Source: Paraburkholderia bonniea | GTDB lineage: Bacteria; Pseudomonadota; Gammaproteobacteria; Burkholderiales; Burkholderiaceae | Assembly (NCBI RefSeq): GCF_009455625.1 | Contig: NZ_QPEQ01000001.1 | Span: forward strand, 1,364,001 to 1,428,000 | Direction of reading: 5' to 3' | DNA length: 64,000 nt | Shown: piece after piece, positions 47,991-57,463 of the stretch | Numbering within the stretch: the first letter of the stretch is position 1 | Layout of the letters: each line of letters opens with the position of its first letter | Position numbers and translations under genes: made by a program | Notes under the pieces: model-generated | The model's input: only the letters and a program-made list of their open reading frames with translations | What the model was told of the DNA's origin: nothing | The model's database searches: none

Positions 47991-48512
47991 ATGAAAGTTG
48001 ATCGTTTTATTAAAATTGATATGCCGGCGAAGATTGTTGATGCTGGCAGTCAACTGGCTACCAGGCAACCAGAAAAATTTGAGAGGCGAGGCCCGTTGGG
48101 GCTTGTTAAACAGATCGCAGCTAGCGGGTATGTTCGGTCTGCGGTACTCGTTACGTTCGAGTGCTCGGTATTTATGTTTGCCAAGAATATATGCGAACGT
48201 GAAAGAAGTGATTGTGTAACTGATGATTGTCGAGACCATGGTAACGATATAATTCAGCAATATGTGCTAATTCTTCTGGTTTTTGTAATTGCTACTGTGA
48301 ATTTAGTGGGTAAAAATAAGGAGTGTGAGAAAGAAAATAAAGATGAATTATTAATTCATCAGGATTTTTATTCTTTGTACGCGAAATACTCTAAAAAAGA
48401 GGCGCTTGCTAAAAATGCAGCGAATCCCGTTCCAGCTGCATTTAAGAAAAATAATACTTTGTCTCGTCGAGCATACGAGACAAAGCGTTTAGGGTCGGGA
48501 AAATTGCGGTAA
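47991..48512 (+). CDS. small AT-rich membrane protein of unknown function
   Basis: A 173-residue protein that I do not recognise. Residues 1-45 are amphipathic and basic, a first hydrophobic stretch lies at about 48-64 (VRSAVLVTFECSVFMFA) and a stronger one at about 86-105 (IIQQYVLILLVFVIATVNLV). Between them is a Cys-rich loop (ICERERSDCVTDDC). The C-terminal 65 residues are charged and basic. Base composition matches the two LRR/F-box genes, which suggests a shared origin. ATG 47991 has no good ribosome binding site. A membrane-acting effector or small envelope protein are both possible. Confidence 0.6.
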   Translation: MKVDRFIKIDMPAKIVDAGSQLATRQPEKFERRGPLGLVKQIAASGYVRSAVLVTFECSVFMFAKNICERERSDCVTDDCRDHGNDIIQQYVLILLVFVIATVNLVGKNKECEKENKDELLIHQDFYSLYAKYSKKEALAKNAANPVPAAFKKNNTLSRRAYETKRLGSGKLR

Positions 48513-48684
48513 CCTGGGTTAAGACTTTTACGCTGGCGAATATGGCGTGCTGGTAGAGCCAGATGCATCGGGCGCATGAGCCTAACGTCACTAGCGAACC
48601 ATGTGCATCTTGCACGATGGCTATATCCGCTAAATACGGCCGAAATACGACATCAGGCAGCGCCGCCCGGCAGAGTCCAGACAA

Positions 48685-48708
48685 AAAAAGCGGCCGAAGC
48701 CGCTTTTT
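48685..48708 (-). terminator. terminator of suhB
   Basis: AGCGGC and GCCGCT pair around a 4-base loop (TTCG on the minus strand), with A/T arms extending the stem and a run of seven T on the minus strand. It lies about 40 bases after the suhB stop. Confidence 0.85.
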
Positions 48709-48747
48709 CTTCCCCCGTTATTTGCCTGCCTGCTTGTTTGTTTTTAC

Positions 48748-49551
48748 TTACGCGCTTTGTTGTTTCAGGCGGCTGTAGCGTGAGACGACGGGCACCATCT
48801 GCGCGTACAGCTTTGGGTTACCCGCGAGTATCTCGCCGAGATGCAGGAAGTCAGAGTCGCCGGTGTAATTACCTACCAGGCCACCCGCTTCAGTAATCAG
48901 CAAACTGCCAGCGGCCATGTCCCAGGCGTGGATGCCTTGTTCGAAGAAGCCGTCCAGACGTCCGGCGGCGACGTTCGCCAGATCGAGGGCTGCCGCGCCC
49001 GGACGGCGCAGGCCAGCGCAGGCCTGGGTCATGTCGGCAAAAAGCCGGGTGTAGGGCTCAAGGCCGTCTTTGTCGCGGAACGGAAAGCCAGTGGCGATCA
49101 GGCCATCGGCCAGACGATCGCGGCGGCCAACGCGGATGCGGCGGTCGTTCAGGAACGCACCACGGCCGCGTGAAGCGGTGAACAGATCATTACGGGTGGG
49201 GTCATACACCACGGCTTGCGTCACGATGCCCTTGTGAGCCAGCGCGATTGAAACGCAGTAATACGGAAAGCCGTGGATGAAGTTGGTGGTGCCGTCGAGC
49301 GGGTCGATGATCCACTGAAATTCAGACTCGTTGTCTGAGGGGCCGGATTCTTCGGCGAGAAACGCGTGATCGGGATAGGCGGTTTTGAGCGTGTCGATGA
49401 TCGCTGCTTCAGATGCCTTGTCGACTTCAGTGACGAAATCGTTGTGCTGCTTTTTGCTGACCTGGATCAGGTCGAGATCAAGCGAGGCGCGATTGATGAT
49501 CTGTGCGGCACGGCGGGCGGCCTTGACCGCGATGTTGAGCATGGGATGCAT
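48748..49551 (-). CDS. suhB: inositol-1-monophosphatase family protein SuhB
   Basis: Mg-dependent phosphatase of the inositol monophosphatase family; in E. coli SuhB also joins the rRNA antitermination complex. Metal motifs are AEESG near residue 67, [15 protein letters not shown] near 82 and [15 protein letters not shown] near 210. The 267-residue length equals E. coli SuhB. ATG 49551 ([15 protein letters not shown]) gives the conserved N-terminus; the frame is open for 111 bases upstream without similar sequence. It is divergent from trmJ, as commonly seen in beta-proteobacteria. Confidence 0.95.
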   Translation of the reverse strand: MHPMLNIAVKAARRAAQIINRASLDLDLIQVSKKQHNDFVTEVDKASEAAIIDTLKTAYPDHAFLAEESGPSDNESEFQWIIDPLDGTTNFIHGFPYYCVSIALAHKGIVTQAVVYDPTRNDLFTASRGRGAFLNDRRIRVGRRDRLADGLIATGFPFRDKDGLEPYTRLFADMTQACAGLRRPGAAALDLANVAAGRLDGFFEQGIHAWDMAAGSLLITEAGGLVGNYTGDSDFLHLGEILAGNPKLYAQMVPVVSRYSRLKQQSA

Positions 49552-49815
49552 GACTGGATCCTTATGCCAGCGCCTGGAGGATGTCACAGGGCGACTGGCC
49601 GGTTGAAGTGTGCCGGAAACAACGTGGAGCGCGGTCAAAGGCGCTTTCCATCGACAAGACAAATTGGGTAAGAGCGAGGCGTCTGTCTCAAAACAGCGCG
49701 AGTGGGCGCGATTTTACCCGACTCCTGGCCAATCGGGCAGCATGCGCATAAAGCTGACGGCGCGCGGCCTGGTTGGCGCTACCATTGCGCCTTGCCAACT
49801 TGCCTGCCCCGTGCC

Positions 49816-50667
49816 GTGACTCTTTCCCGTTCATCGTTGTCTTCTGAGATTTCCCCCGCGCTGTCACCCACGCTGTTGTCTGCTGGGTCCGTGGCTGATG
49901 CGGCGGCTCTCTTTTCTGCCACCCGTTTTATTCTCGTTGAGCCGAGTCATCCCGGTAACGTTGGGGCGGCTGCACGCGCCCTGAAAACCATGGGTTTTAC
50001 GCGCCTGGTGCTGGTAGCGCCACGTTTGCCGGAGGTGCTGAGCGATCCGGAGGCTATTGCGATGGCGTCTGGGGCGGACGATGTGCTGGCGGCGGCAACG
50101 CTGGTTCCGACGCTTGCCGCTGCGCTGGCGGGGGCGCACTGGTCAATCGCACTGACTGCGCGCGCTCGTGAGTACGGGCCGCCGCAGCTTACGCCGAGAG
50201 TGGCCGCCGGTGAGGCGCGAACGCACGCGCTGCAGGGCGAGATTGCGCTGGTGTTTGGCAACGAGCGCACGGGGCTATCCAACGAAGATGTCGAGCGTTG
50301 CAGTGTGCGGGCGCATATTCCGGCCAACCCGCTTTACAGCTCGCTCAATCTGGCTCAGGCAATTCAGGTGCTGTCCTACGAGTTGCGCAGCACCTTCCTT
50401 GAGGGGCTCGCCTTGGGCGGTGAGCCGGCAACTGGAATGGATGTCGCACGTGCTGCGAGCGATGAGATCGAGCGGATGTACGCGCATCTGGAGCAGGCGC
50501 TGGTGGCGCTCGAGTTTCTTGATCCGGCGAACCCGAAGAAATTGATGTCGCGTCTGCGCCAGCTGTTTGCGCGCTCGGGTCTGGAGCGAGAAGAGGTGAA
50601 TATTGTCCGGGGCATTGCCAAGCATATTTTGCTGAAGACAAAACAGCCCGGCGATAGCGCGCAGTAA
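49816..50667 (+). CDS. trmJ: tRNA (cytidine/uridine-2'-O-)-methyltransferase TrmJ
   Basis: SPOUT-class enzyme methylating the ribose of residue 32 in tRNAs. The N-terminal SPOUT domain has FILVEPSHPGNVGAAARALKTMG, the knot motifs LVFGNERTGLSNED and IPANPLYSSLNLAQAIQVLSYEL, and a C-terminal helical extension. GTG 49816 is the start I prefer: it leaves about 40 variable residues before the domain. The frame is open back to 49702 but that region reads as non-protein. Length then is 283 residues. Confidence 0.93.
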   Translation: MTLSRSSLSSEISPALSPTLLSAGSVADAAALFSATRFILVEPSHPGNVGAAARALKTMGFTRLVLVAPRLPEVLSDPEAIAMASGADDVLAAATLVPTLAAALAGAHWSIALTARAREYGPPQLTPRVAAGEARTHALQGEIALVFGNERTGLSNEDVERCSVRAHIPANPLYSSLNLAQAIQVLSYELRSTFLEGLALGGEPATGMDVARAASDEIERMYAHLEQALVALEFLDPANPKKLMSRLRQLFARSGLEREEVNIVRGIAKHILLKTKQPGDSAQ

Positions 50668-50781
50668 CGGGTGTTAGTGAGTGCTAGTGGATGCTGGCAG
50701 TTGAGTTGTTGCGCGGCGAAACCTGGATGCAGGGCACTGCTTAAGCGTGCATCCGGTTATTAAGCCATTTGATTGAGCGGA

Positions 50782-51585
50782 TCAAGCGGATCCAAGCGGT
50801 AGCGCCTTGATGCCGCTGGCATCGATCTGTAGATAGCCACCACGTTGTTCGCCGTGATCCAGCTCCCAGTCGGGTAGTACCCAGCGCGTGCCATTGGCTT
50901 CGTGATGGCAGGCAGGGCGGTGTGTGTGGCCGTGAATGATGGTTGCGGCCTGTGATTGTCTGAACAGTGCAGCGGTTGCGTTGAGCGTGACGTCGTAGCG
51001 TGGCTGCGCAGGACGCATGCGGCCTGCGTCGCTATTGCGGCGCAAGCGCTGGGCGAGCGCCTGGCGCCATTTGAAGGGCCAGGCCAGAAACAGCATGCGC
51101 ACGAGCGGCATGCGCGCGAAGCGGCGAAACCATTGATAACCCCGGTCTGCGGTGCATTGCGCGTCGCCATGCGCCAGCGCAATGCGGGTGCCAAACGCGG
51201 TGATGGTGAATGGGTCAGGCAGCCAGATTGCTCCGGCGGCTTTCATGAAGCGTTTGCCGAGCAGGAAATCACGGTTGCCATGCATGATGTACAGCGCGAT
51301 GCCGCGCTCCGACAGCGTATGCATTAATGCCGCCATGCGGGCAGCGAAGGGCTCGGCGAGCATGTCGTCACCGATCCAGTATTCGAACAGGTCACCCAGA
51401 ATAAAAACCGAGTCGGCCTGTTCGGCAGTCACGCGCACGAAATGCTCGAAGGCGGCGACGGTCTGGGGCAAGGCCTCGCTCAGATGCAAATCGGAAATGA
51501 AAAACAGCGGACGTGCCGGCTGGGAATGTTGACCCTCACCAGGCACGCCCGCAGCCGTGCTACGGAGCGGCGTTTCTTGCGGCAT
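50782..51585 (-). CDS. lpxH: UDP-2,3-diacylglucosamine diphosphatase LpxH
   Basis: Mn-dependent pyrophosphatase of lipid A synthesis, making lipid X from UDP-diacylglucosamine on the inner face of the inner membrane. All calcineurin-like metal motifs are present: ISDLHLS, GDLFEYWIGDD, HGNRDFLLG, AHGD and HGHTHRP. The N-terminus has about 25 extra variable residues. Length 267 compared with 240 in E. coli. It lies 45 bases upstream of, and in the same direction as, the cyclophilin genes; ppiB and lpxH adjacency is common. Confidence 0.96.
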   Translation of the reverse strand: MPQETPLRSTAAGVPGEGQHSQPARPLFFISDLHLSEALPQTVAAFEHFVRVTAEQADSVFILGDLFEYWIGDDMLAEPFAARMAALMHTLSERGIALYIMHGNRDFLLGKRFMKAAGAIWLPDPFTITAFGTRIALAHGDAQCTADRGYQWFRRFARMPLVRMLFLAWPFKWRQALAQRLRRNSDAGRMRPAQPRYDVTLNATAALFRQSQAATIIHGHTHRPACHHEANGTRWVLPDWELDHGEQRGGYLQIDASGIKALPLGSA

Positions 51586-51630
51586 TAAAAAGAAAGCCTC
51601 CTAGCCACGAGCGTTAAGCAAGACGCGATG

Positions 51631-52125
51631 TTATTCAACGATGACGGCTTTTTCGACGATGACGTCTTCTAGCGGGACATCCTGGTGAAAACCTTTCGAA
51701 CCGGTTTTAACCTTGCGGATTTTTTCGACCACATCGAGACCGTCGACAACCTTGCCGAATACCGCATAGCCCCAGCCTTGTGGCGTAGGCGCGGTGTGGT
51801 TGAGAAAGTCGTTGTCGCTGACGTTGATGAAGAACTGTGCGCTTGCCGAATGCGGATCATTCGTGCGTGCCATCGCAATGGAGCCCTTGACGTTTTTCAG
51901 GCCATTGTTGGCTTCATTGGTGATCTGGGCTTCGGTTGGTTTTTGCGTCATACCAGGCTCGAACCCGCCGCCCTGGATCATGAAGCCGTCAATCACACGG
52001 TGGAATACCGTGTTGTTGTAATGGCCGGATTTCACATACTTGAGGAAGTTTTCAACTGACTTCGGGGCTTTTTCTGCGTCGAGTTCAAGCTTGATGACGC
52101 CGTGATTTGTATGCAGTTCGACCAT
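51631..52125 (-). CDS. ppiB: cytoplasmic cyclophilin-type peptidyl-prolyl isomerase
   Basis: Cyclophilin without signal peptide, 164 residues. [13 protein letters not shown] and [20 protein letters not shown] carry the active-site arginine, phenylalanine and glutamine. It accelerates proline isomerisation in cytoplasmic proteins. The start is ATG 52125. A strong terminator separates it from the exported paralogue ppiA upstream; downstream it runs towards lpxH with a 45-base gap, so ppiB and lpxH may share a transcript. Confidence 0.96.
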   Translation of the reverse strand: MVELHTNHGVIKLELDAEKAPKSVENFLKYVKSGHYNNTVFHRVIDGFMIQGGGFEPGMTQKPTEAQITNEANNGLKNVKGSIAMARTNDPHSASAQFFINVSDNDFLNHTAPTPQGWGYAVFGKVVDGLDVVEKIRKVKTGSKGFHQDVPLEDVIVEKAVIVE

Positions 52126-52158
52126 GATGGAATCCTTCGCTAAGCGGTTAGGCGGATG

Positions 52159-52206
52159 AAAAAAAGCGGCAGGTGCAAGGCCTGATTCAGGCCTGTTCCT
52201 GCCGGG
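52159..52206 (-). terminator. terminator between ppiA and ppiB
   Basis: Minus-strand hairpin: an outer 6-bp stem (52068-type GGCAGG at 52168-52173 with CCTGCC at 52198-52203) and an inner AGGCCTGA/TCAGGCCT stem (52178-52185 with 52187-52194), followed on the minus strand by seven T (52165-52159). Confidence 0.82.
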
Positions 52207-52234
52207 GTACAGGTATTGCGCTGGTGCGCGTGGC

Positions 52235-52816
52235 TTATTTGCTGACGACGCTCGCTGACTCGATCACGATGGCTTTTTGTGGCACATCGCTCATTGGCCC
52301 GCGCGTGGTGGTCGGCATGCCTTCGATTTTTTTCACGACGTCCATGCCCGACGTGACTTTGCCGAATACCGCATAGCCGTTGCCATCAGGCTTGGGATAG
52401 TCGAGCCCAGCGTTATCGACCGTATTGATGAAGAACTGGGCCGAAGCCGAATTGGGATCGCTGGTGCGGGCCATGGCGAGCGTGCCGCTCATGTTTTTCA
52501 GGCCGTTGCGGCTTTCAAGCGGGATCGGCGCGCGGGTTGGTTTTTCGACAAAGCCGGTGGTGTAACCGCCGCCCTGAATCATGAAGCCCGGAATGACACG
52601 ATGGAAAATCGTGCCGCTGTATTGGCCCGACTTGACGTAGGTGAGGAAGTTTTCGACAGTTTTAGGCGCTTTTTCCGGATAGAGTTCCACACGGAAATCG
52701 CCTGCTGAAGTCTTGAACAGAACGGACGGATGGGCCGCCTGCGGGGCGGACTGGGCGAAGGCCGGAGCCTGTGCAATCAGGGCGGCGCTACCGAGCGCCA
52801 GCATCAACCATTTCAT
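52235..52816 (-). CDS. ppiA: periplasmic cyclophilin-type peptidyl-prolyl isomerase
   Basis: Exported cyclophilin, 193 residues. A signal peptide ([20 protein letters not shown]) is cleaved near residue 21. [13 protein letters not shown] and [20 protein letters not shown] show the active site. It assists folding of periplasmic and outer-membrane proteins. It is a paralogue of the cytoplasmic gene just downstream, a frequent tandem arrangement in beta-proteobacteria. The start is ATG 52816. Confidence 0.95.
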   Translation of the reverse strand: MKWLMLALGSAALIAQAPAFAQSAPQAAHPSVLFKTSAGDFRVELYPEKAPKTVENFLTYVKSGQYSGTIFHRVIPGFMIQGGGYTTGFVEKPTRAPIPLESRNGLKNMSGTLAMARTSDPNSASAQFFINTVDNAGLDYPKPDGNGYAVFGKVTSGMDVVKKIEGMPTTTRGPMSDVPQKAIVIESASVVSK

Positions 52817-52865
52817 GAATATCCTCTACGTGAGTAAAACAGACAGGTGACGGAACGGAAAAGAC

Positions 52866-53591
52866 TTACCTGGAAGGGGCAACGTAAGGGGGCAGTGCCA
52901 GGGAACCGGTTGGGCCACCAAACTGGGAGCTGGGGCTTTGTACCGGGACGATCATTGCGGGCGGGGCCGTTTCGTGAGCAGCGGGTTTTGCCGTTGCCCG
53001 GGTGGAGGTTTGGGGCGGGTTAATCATTTTCTGGATACTGCTCAGGCGCTGGCGGGTCGTGCTGCTTGCCTGGCCCAGGCTTTGCGCGCGTTTGTACGAT
53101 TCGTTGGCCAGGCGCAGATACAGGTCGCCCAGATTTTCGTAGGCGAGCCCGTAGCCCGGGTTGACCTTGATGGCGGTTTCGAGTGCTGAACGGGCTTCGG
53201 TATAACGGCCAAGTTTGGCATCTAGTGCCGCGAGGTTGTTGTAGGGCTCAGGCAGTTCGGGATAAAGCTGGGTGAGTTCGGTGAATGCGGCGATGGCTTC
53301 ATCGGTGCGGTTGAGTTGCGCCAGCACCGTGGCACGCTTGAATTTTGCCTGAGCATCGCGTGGATTGGCTGCAATGCGGGCATCGAGCTGGGTGAGCGCT
53401 TCGCTCCAGTTTTGCTGGCTGATTGAATGGTTGATTTCAGGAGTGCCGTCGCGTACCGCGGGACCTTGCGGCAGGGTTGCGCCGTTTTGTGCAGCTAGCG
53501 CGTGACTCGAAAAAGCCGTGAAAGTCAAACCGCAAAGCGCCGCGATGGCGAGGGTTTTGGCGCTGCATACACGGCCGCTGGAAGGTTTCAT
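52866..53591 (-). CDS. exported TPR-repeat protein
   Basis: A 241-residue protein with signal peptide (TLAIAALCGLTFTAFSSHALA) and three to four tetratricopeptide repeats around residues 60-170 (WSEALTQLDARIAANPRDAQAK, DEAIAAFTELTQLYPELPEPYN, TEARSALETAIKVNPGYGLAYE). The C-terminus is Pro/Ala/Ser-rich. It should act as a periplasmic scaffold; the partner is unknown. ATG 53591 (KPSSGRVC) gives the signal peptide; longer in-frame starts reach into the divergent cysS upstream region. TATAAC on the minus strand just upstream may be a -10 box. Confidence 0.88.
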   Translation of the reverse strand: MKPSSGRVCSAKTLAIAALCGLTFTAFSSHALAAQNGATLPQGPAVRDGTPEINHSISQQNWSEALTQLDARIAANPRDAQAKFKRATVLAQLNRTDEAIAAFTELTQLYPELPEPYNNLAALDAKLGRYTEARSALETAIKVNPGYGLAYENLGDLYLRLANESYKRAQSLGQASSTTRQRLSSIQKMINPPQTSTRATAKPAAHETAPPAMIVPVQSPSSQFGGPTGSLALPPYVAPSR

Positions 53592-53832
53592 AGGCTTAAG
53601 TCTGGATGTTATACTTCGGCCCATTCTAACAAAAGGTCTGGGCGTTCCGTTGAGCCGCAGACTGTCTTTTCGCCATTCGTGGTCGTCTCCGTTTTGATTG
53701 CAGCCCGAACGCCGCACTTGTAGCGCGCTGCTTCGCCGCTGTAAATGCCGGTTCCTGCGTGCATATCCTTCGCAGGTGCGGCATACGAAACACCATGCAC
53801 ATCTCTCGCTTCACGCTTCGTTTCTGTCTCTT

Positions 53833-55230
53833 ATGGAATCTCTGCGCATTTACAACACGCTCGCGCGTGAAAAGCAAACTTTTGTGCCGCTGGAAGAAGG
53901 CGTCGTGCGGATGTACGTCTGTGGGATGACGGTCTACGATTACTGCCATGTGGGGCACGCGCGGGTGCTGGTGGTGTTCGATATCGTGCAGCGCTGGCTG
54001 CGCCAGTTGGGCTACCGCGTGACTTACGTGCGCAACATTACCGATATCGACGACAAGATCATCCGCCGTGCCATTGAAAATGGCGAAACCATCAAAGCAT
54101 TGACCGACCGTTTTATTCAGGCGTTGCATGAAGATGCGGATGCGCTGGGTATTGAGCGCCCTGATCTTGAACCACGGGCGACCGATTTCATTCCACAGAT
54201 GCTGAGCCTGATTGAAAAGCTCGAAGCGCGAGGCTATGCGTATCAAGCCGCTGATGGCGATGTGAATTACGCCGTGCGCAAGTTTGCCGCGTACGGCAAG
54301 TTGTCCGGCAAGTCGCTGGAAGACCTGCGTGCTGGCGAACGTGTTGCGGCTAACGAAGCCAAACTCGACCCGCTCGATTTCGTTTTATGGAAGCAGGCAA
54401 AACCTGGTGAGCCCGACGACACCGGCTGGGATTCGAAGTATGGCCGCGGCCGGCCTGGCTGGCATATCGAATGCTCGGCAATGGGCTGCACGCTGCTGGG
54501 AAATCAGTTCGACATTCATGGCGGCGGTCAGGATTTGCAATTCCCACATCACGAGAATGAGATTGCCCAGAGTGAAGGTGCGACTGGGCAGACCTTCGTG
54601 AATTACTGGATGCATAACGGCTACGTCCAGATCGACAATGAAAAGATGTCGAAGTCACTGGGCAATTTTTTCACGATCCGCGAAGTGCTGGCCCAGTACG
54701 ATGCCGAAGTCGTGCGCTTTTTCATTGTCCGGGCTCATTACCGCTCCCCGCTGAATTACAGCGATACGCATATCGACGATGCGCGCCAGGCGCTGATGCG
54801 CCTGTATACCGCGTTGAAGGACGTTACACCTGATGACGCGCCGCTTGACTGGCATGAAGCACATGCACAGCGGTTTAGCGCTGCGTTAAACGATGATTTC
54901 AATACGCCCGTGGCGATTGCGGTGCTGTTCGATTTGGCGAGCGAGATCAACCGCCATCAGGATGCCGCGCTAGCGCGGCAGTTGCGGGGCCTGGCTGGTG
55001 TGCTGGGATTGCTGCAGCGCGAGCCGCGAGCTTTTTTACAGCAGACCTCCCGGCCGGCATCCGCCATGGCACTGGATGCGCTTCAGATTGAAGCGATGAT
55101 CGCGGCACGGGTCGCCGCAAAACAAGCGAAGAACTATGCTGAAGCTGACCGGATTCGGGCGCAATTGCTCGAAGCCGGGATTGCACTCGAAGATAAACCC
55201 GGTGGATCGACTGAATGGCGGTGCGTGTGA
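53833..55230 (+). CDS. cysS: cysteinyl-tRNA synthetase
   Basis: Class I synthetase charging tRNA-Cys. Zinc ligands are Cys30 (YVCGMTVYD), the cysteine of WHIECSAMG, and residues of [10 protein letters not shown]. The HIGH-type motif is HVGH (39-42), and KMSKSLGNF is intact. Length 465 is normal. The start is ATG 53833; the frame is open another 135 bases upstream with no conserved sequence. It is divergent from the TPR gene with 241 bases between starts. Confidence 0.97.
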   Translation: MESLRIYNTLAREKQTFVPLEEGVVRMYVCGMTVYDYCHVGHARVLVVFDIVQRWLRQLGYRVTYVRNITDIDDKIIRRAIENGETIKALTDRFIQALHEDADALGIERPDLEPRATDFIPQMLSLIEKLEARGYAYQAADGDVNYAVRKFAAYGKLSGKSLEDLRAGERVAANEAKLDPLDFVLWKQAKPGEPDDTGWDSKYGRGRPGWHIECSAMGCTLLGNQFDIHGGGQDLQFPHHENEIAQSEGATGQTFVNYWMHNGYVQIDNEKMSKSLGNFFTIREVLAQYDAEVVRFFIVRAHYRSPLNYSDTHIDDARQALMRLYTALKDVTPDDAPLDWHEAHAQRFSAALNDDFNTPVAIAVLFDLASEINRHQDAALARQLRGLAGVLGLLQREPRAFLQQTSRPASAMALDALQIEAMIAARVAAKQAKNYAEADRIRAQLLEAGIALEDKPGGSTEWRCV

Positions 55231-55277
55231 GCACGTCCGGTATTTTCCTTTAATCGATTCGCCAGGCAGGAGGCAGG

Positions 55278-56255
55278 ATGGTAACGGCCACGAAGACGCC
55301 GGTTAAACGGACGGCGTCCAAAACAGGCGCCGCAGCAGCAAAAAAAACGCCGCGTGCGCGAGGTGCTGCGGCCAGCAAAGCCGCAGCGGGCGAGGCTAGG
55401 CTTGACACCGCCAGGGCTGTGCCGAACAGCGCGGCTGATGCGGTTGTTGCAGCAAACGAGACAGCGCAAGTGACCCGGGCGGTGGCAAATGCAGCGGCGA
55501 AAGCTGAGGTAAAGGCTGCCGCATCGCGTCCGGCCGCGCGCGTGTCTCGGGCCAAAGGCAATGGCGCATTGCCCGAGGCTGGCAGTGGGACTGAAGTTGC
55601 AGTTCCGGTACAACTCGGTGGTTCGGTGCCGGAGATCGTACGTCCTGCGTATTGGGACAAAGCGTGTGGTGATCTGGTCAAACGCGACCGAATTCTCAAA
55701 AAGCTGATTCCGAAGTTTGGCCCAGTGCATTTGCTGAGCCGGGGTGACCCGTTTGTCACGCTGGCGCGGTCGGTGGTTGGGCAGCAAATTTCTGTCGCAT
55801 CGGCGCAAGCGGTGTGGCAGCGGATCGAAACGGCCTGTCCCAGGCTGGCACCGCAGCAGGTTATCAAGCTGGGGCACGACAAGCTGATGGCGTGTGGCCT
55901 GTCAAAACGCAAGACCGAATACATTCTCGATCTGGCCCGGCATTTCGTCTCGGGGGCATTGCATGTGGGCAAATGGACCTCGATGGATGACGAGGCAGTC
56001 ATTGCCGAATTGACGCAGATCCGGGGCATTGGCCGCTGGACTGCCGAAATGTTTCTGATCTTTAACCTGTCGCGGCCCAACGTCCTGCCGCTTGATGATC
56101 TCGGCCTGATTCGGGCGATTAGCGTGAATTACTTTAGTGGTGAGCCCGTCACGCGCAGCGAAGCACGCGAAGTGGCGGCGAACTGGGAACCATGGCGCAC
56201 TGTCGCCACCTGGTATATGTGGCGCAGCCTCGATCCGTTGCCGGTCGATTATTAA
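55278..56255 (+). CDS. DNA-3-methyladenine glycosylase (HhH-GPD) with histone-like N-terminal tail
   Basis: Base-excision repair glycosylase of the AlkA/HhH-GPD superfamily, removing alkylated purines. The core occupies about residues 115-325: RSVVGQQISVASAQAVW, the helix-hairpin-helix IRGIGRWTAEMFL, and the catalytic aspartate region PLDDLGL (Asp273/Asp274). The first ~110 residues are low-complexity Ala, Lys, Arg, Pro and Thr (AAAAKKTPRARGAAASKAAA), like a histone H1 tail, and probably bind DNA nonspecifically. CAGGAGG precedes ATG 55278 closely, which fixes this long form. It follows cysS by 47 bases. Confidence 0.92.
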   Translation: MVTATKTPVKRTASKTGAAAAKKTPRARGAAASKAAAGEARLDTARAVPNSAADAVVAANETAQVTRAVANAAAKAEVKAAASRPAARVSRAKGNGALPEAGSGTEVAVPVQLGGSVPEIVRPAYWDKACGDLVKRDRILKKLIPKFGPVHLLSRGDPFVTLARSVVGQQISVASAQAVWQRIETACPRLAPQQVIKLGHDKLMACGLSKRKTEYILDLARHFVSGALHVGKWTSMDDEAVIAELTQIRGIGRWTAEMFLIFNLSRPNVLPLDDLGLIRAISVNYFSGEPVTRSEAREVAANWEPWRTVATWYMWRSLDPLPVDY

Positions 56256-56265
56256 TGAAATGGTT

Positions 56266-56300
56266 TCTCAGCTATTGATTTTTAAATTCAATAGCTGAGA
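56266..56300. repeat. 13-bp perfect inverted repeat between alkA-like gene and accA
   Basis: TCTCAGCTATTGA and its complement flank a 9-base AT loop, 11 bases after the glycosylase stop. There is no strong T-run, so it may be a weak terminator or an mRNA 3' stabiliser. Confidence 0.65.
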
Positions 56301-56366
56301 GGTGATTTTGACTGAAGTGTGCGCAGGTAGAATGCGCGTTGCCGGTAAGTCCAAGGATGATATTCA

Positions 56367-57338
56367 ATGAAGACCACGTTTCTGGATTTCGAGCAGCCGA
56401 TTGCTGAACTCGAAGCGAAGATCGAAGAATTGCGCTTCGTGCAGGACGATTCGGCCGTCGATATTTCGGAAGAAATCGAGCGGCTCTCGAAGAAAAGCCA
56501 GCAGCTCACGAAAGACCTGTACGCGAACCTGACGCCGTGGCAGGTGTCGCAAATTGCCCGCCACCCGCAACGTCCATACACGCTTGATTACGTCAGTGAG
56601 CTATTCACCGATTTTCATGAATTGCACGGCGATCGCTCGTATGCGGACGACCTTGCGATTGTGGGTGGTCTGGCGCGTTTTAGTGGCCAGCCGTGCATGG
56701 TGATTGGCCAGCAAAAAGGCCGTGATACCAAAGAGCGGGGTTTGCGCAATTTCGGCATGCCGCGCCCGGAAGGCTATCGCAAGGCAGAACGGCTGATGCG
56801 CCTCGCTGAGAAATTCAGCTTGCCGATTTTCACGTTCATCGACACCCCTGGCGCGTACCCCGGCATCGGCGCGGAAGAGCGCGGCCAGTCGGAAGCGATT
56901 GGGCGCAATTTGTACGTGATGGCCGAGCTGAAAACGCCGATTATTTCCACCATCATCGGTGAGGGTGGCTCGGGCGGCGCGCTGGCGATTGCGGTTGGCG
57001 ACAGCGTTTTAATGCTGCAATTTTCGACGTATTCCGTGATTTCGCCAGAAGGCTGCGCATCCATTTTGTGGAAGAGCGCGGCTAAAGCACCGGAAGCGGC
57101 CGAAGCGCTGGGTTTGACTGCGCATCGTCTGAAAGCGTTGGGCTTGATCGACAAGATCGTGGCTGAGCCATTGGGCGGCGCGCATCGTGATGTGAAAGGC
57201 ATGGCAGCATTGCTGCGCCGTGCGCTGTCCGATACCTTGCGCCAGTTCCAGGGGATGAGCATTGCTGAACTGCGTCAGCGTCGTTTTGAGCGTTTGATGG
57301 CTTACGGCAAATTCAAGGAAACGGCACCTGGCGTTTGA
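56367..57338 (+). CDS. accA: acetyl-CoA carboxylase carboxyltransferase subunit alpha
   Basis: Alpha subunit of the carboxyltransferase making malonyl-CoA for fatty acid synthesis; works with Acc[19 protein letters not shown] is the typical N-terminus, and [22 protein letters not shown] and [15 protein letters not shown] form the crotonase-like active site. Length 323 is standard. Start ATG 56367. The tilS frame overlaps its last bases, and the two genes are adjacent in many proteobacteria. Confidence 0.98.
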   Translation: MKTTFLDFEQPIAELEAKIEELRFVQDDSAVDISEEIERLSKKSQQLTKDLYANLTPWQVSQIARHPQRPYTLDYVSELFTDFHELHGDRSYADDLAIVGGLARFSGQPCMVIGQQKGRDTKERGLRNFGMPRPEGYRKAERLMRLAEKFSLPIFTFIDTPGAYPGIGAEERGQSEAIGRNLYVMAELKTPIISTIIGEGGSGGALAIAVGDSVLMLQFSTYSVISPEGCASILWKSAAKAPEAAEALGLTAHRLKALGLIDKIVAEPLGGAHRDVKGMAALLRRALSDTLRQFQGMSIAELRQRRFERLMAYGKFKETAPGV

Positions 57339-57463
57339 CTGGATTGTTTGACGTGTTAAGCGACGAATCACGCCGGGCTGGGTTTGTCGCACAGGCATAT
57401 GCCACCCTGGCTGTGCTTCGTTGCCTCGCTTCCTCGTTACCTCGCTGCTTCCTTCCTGACGTT

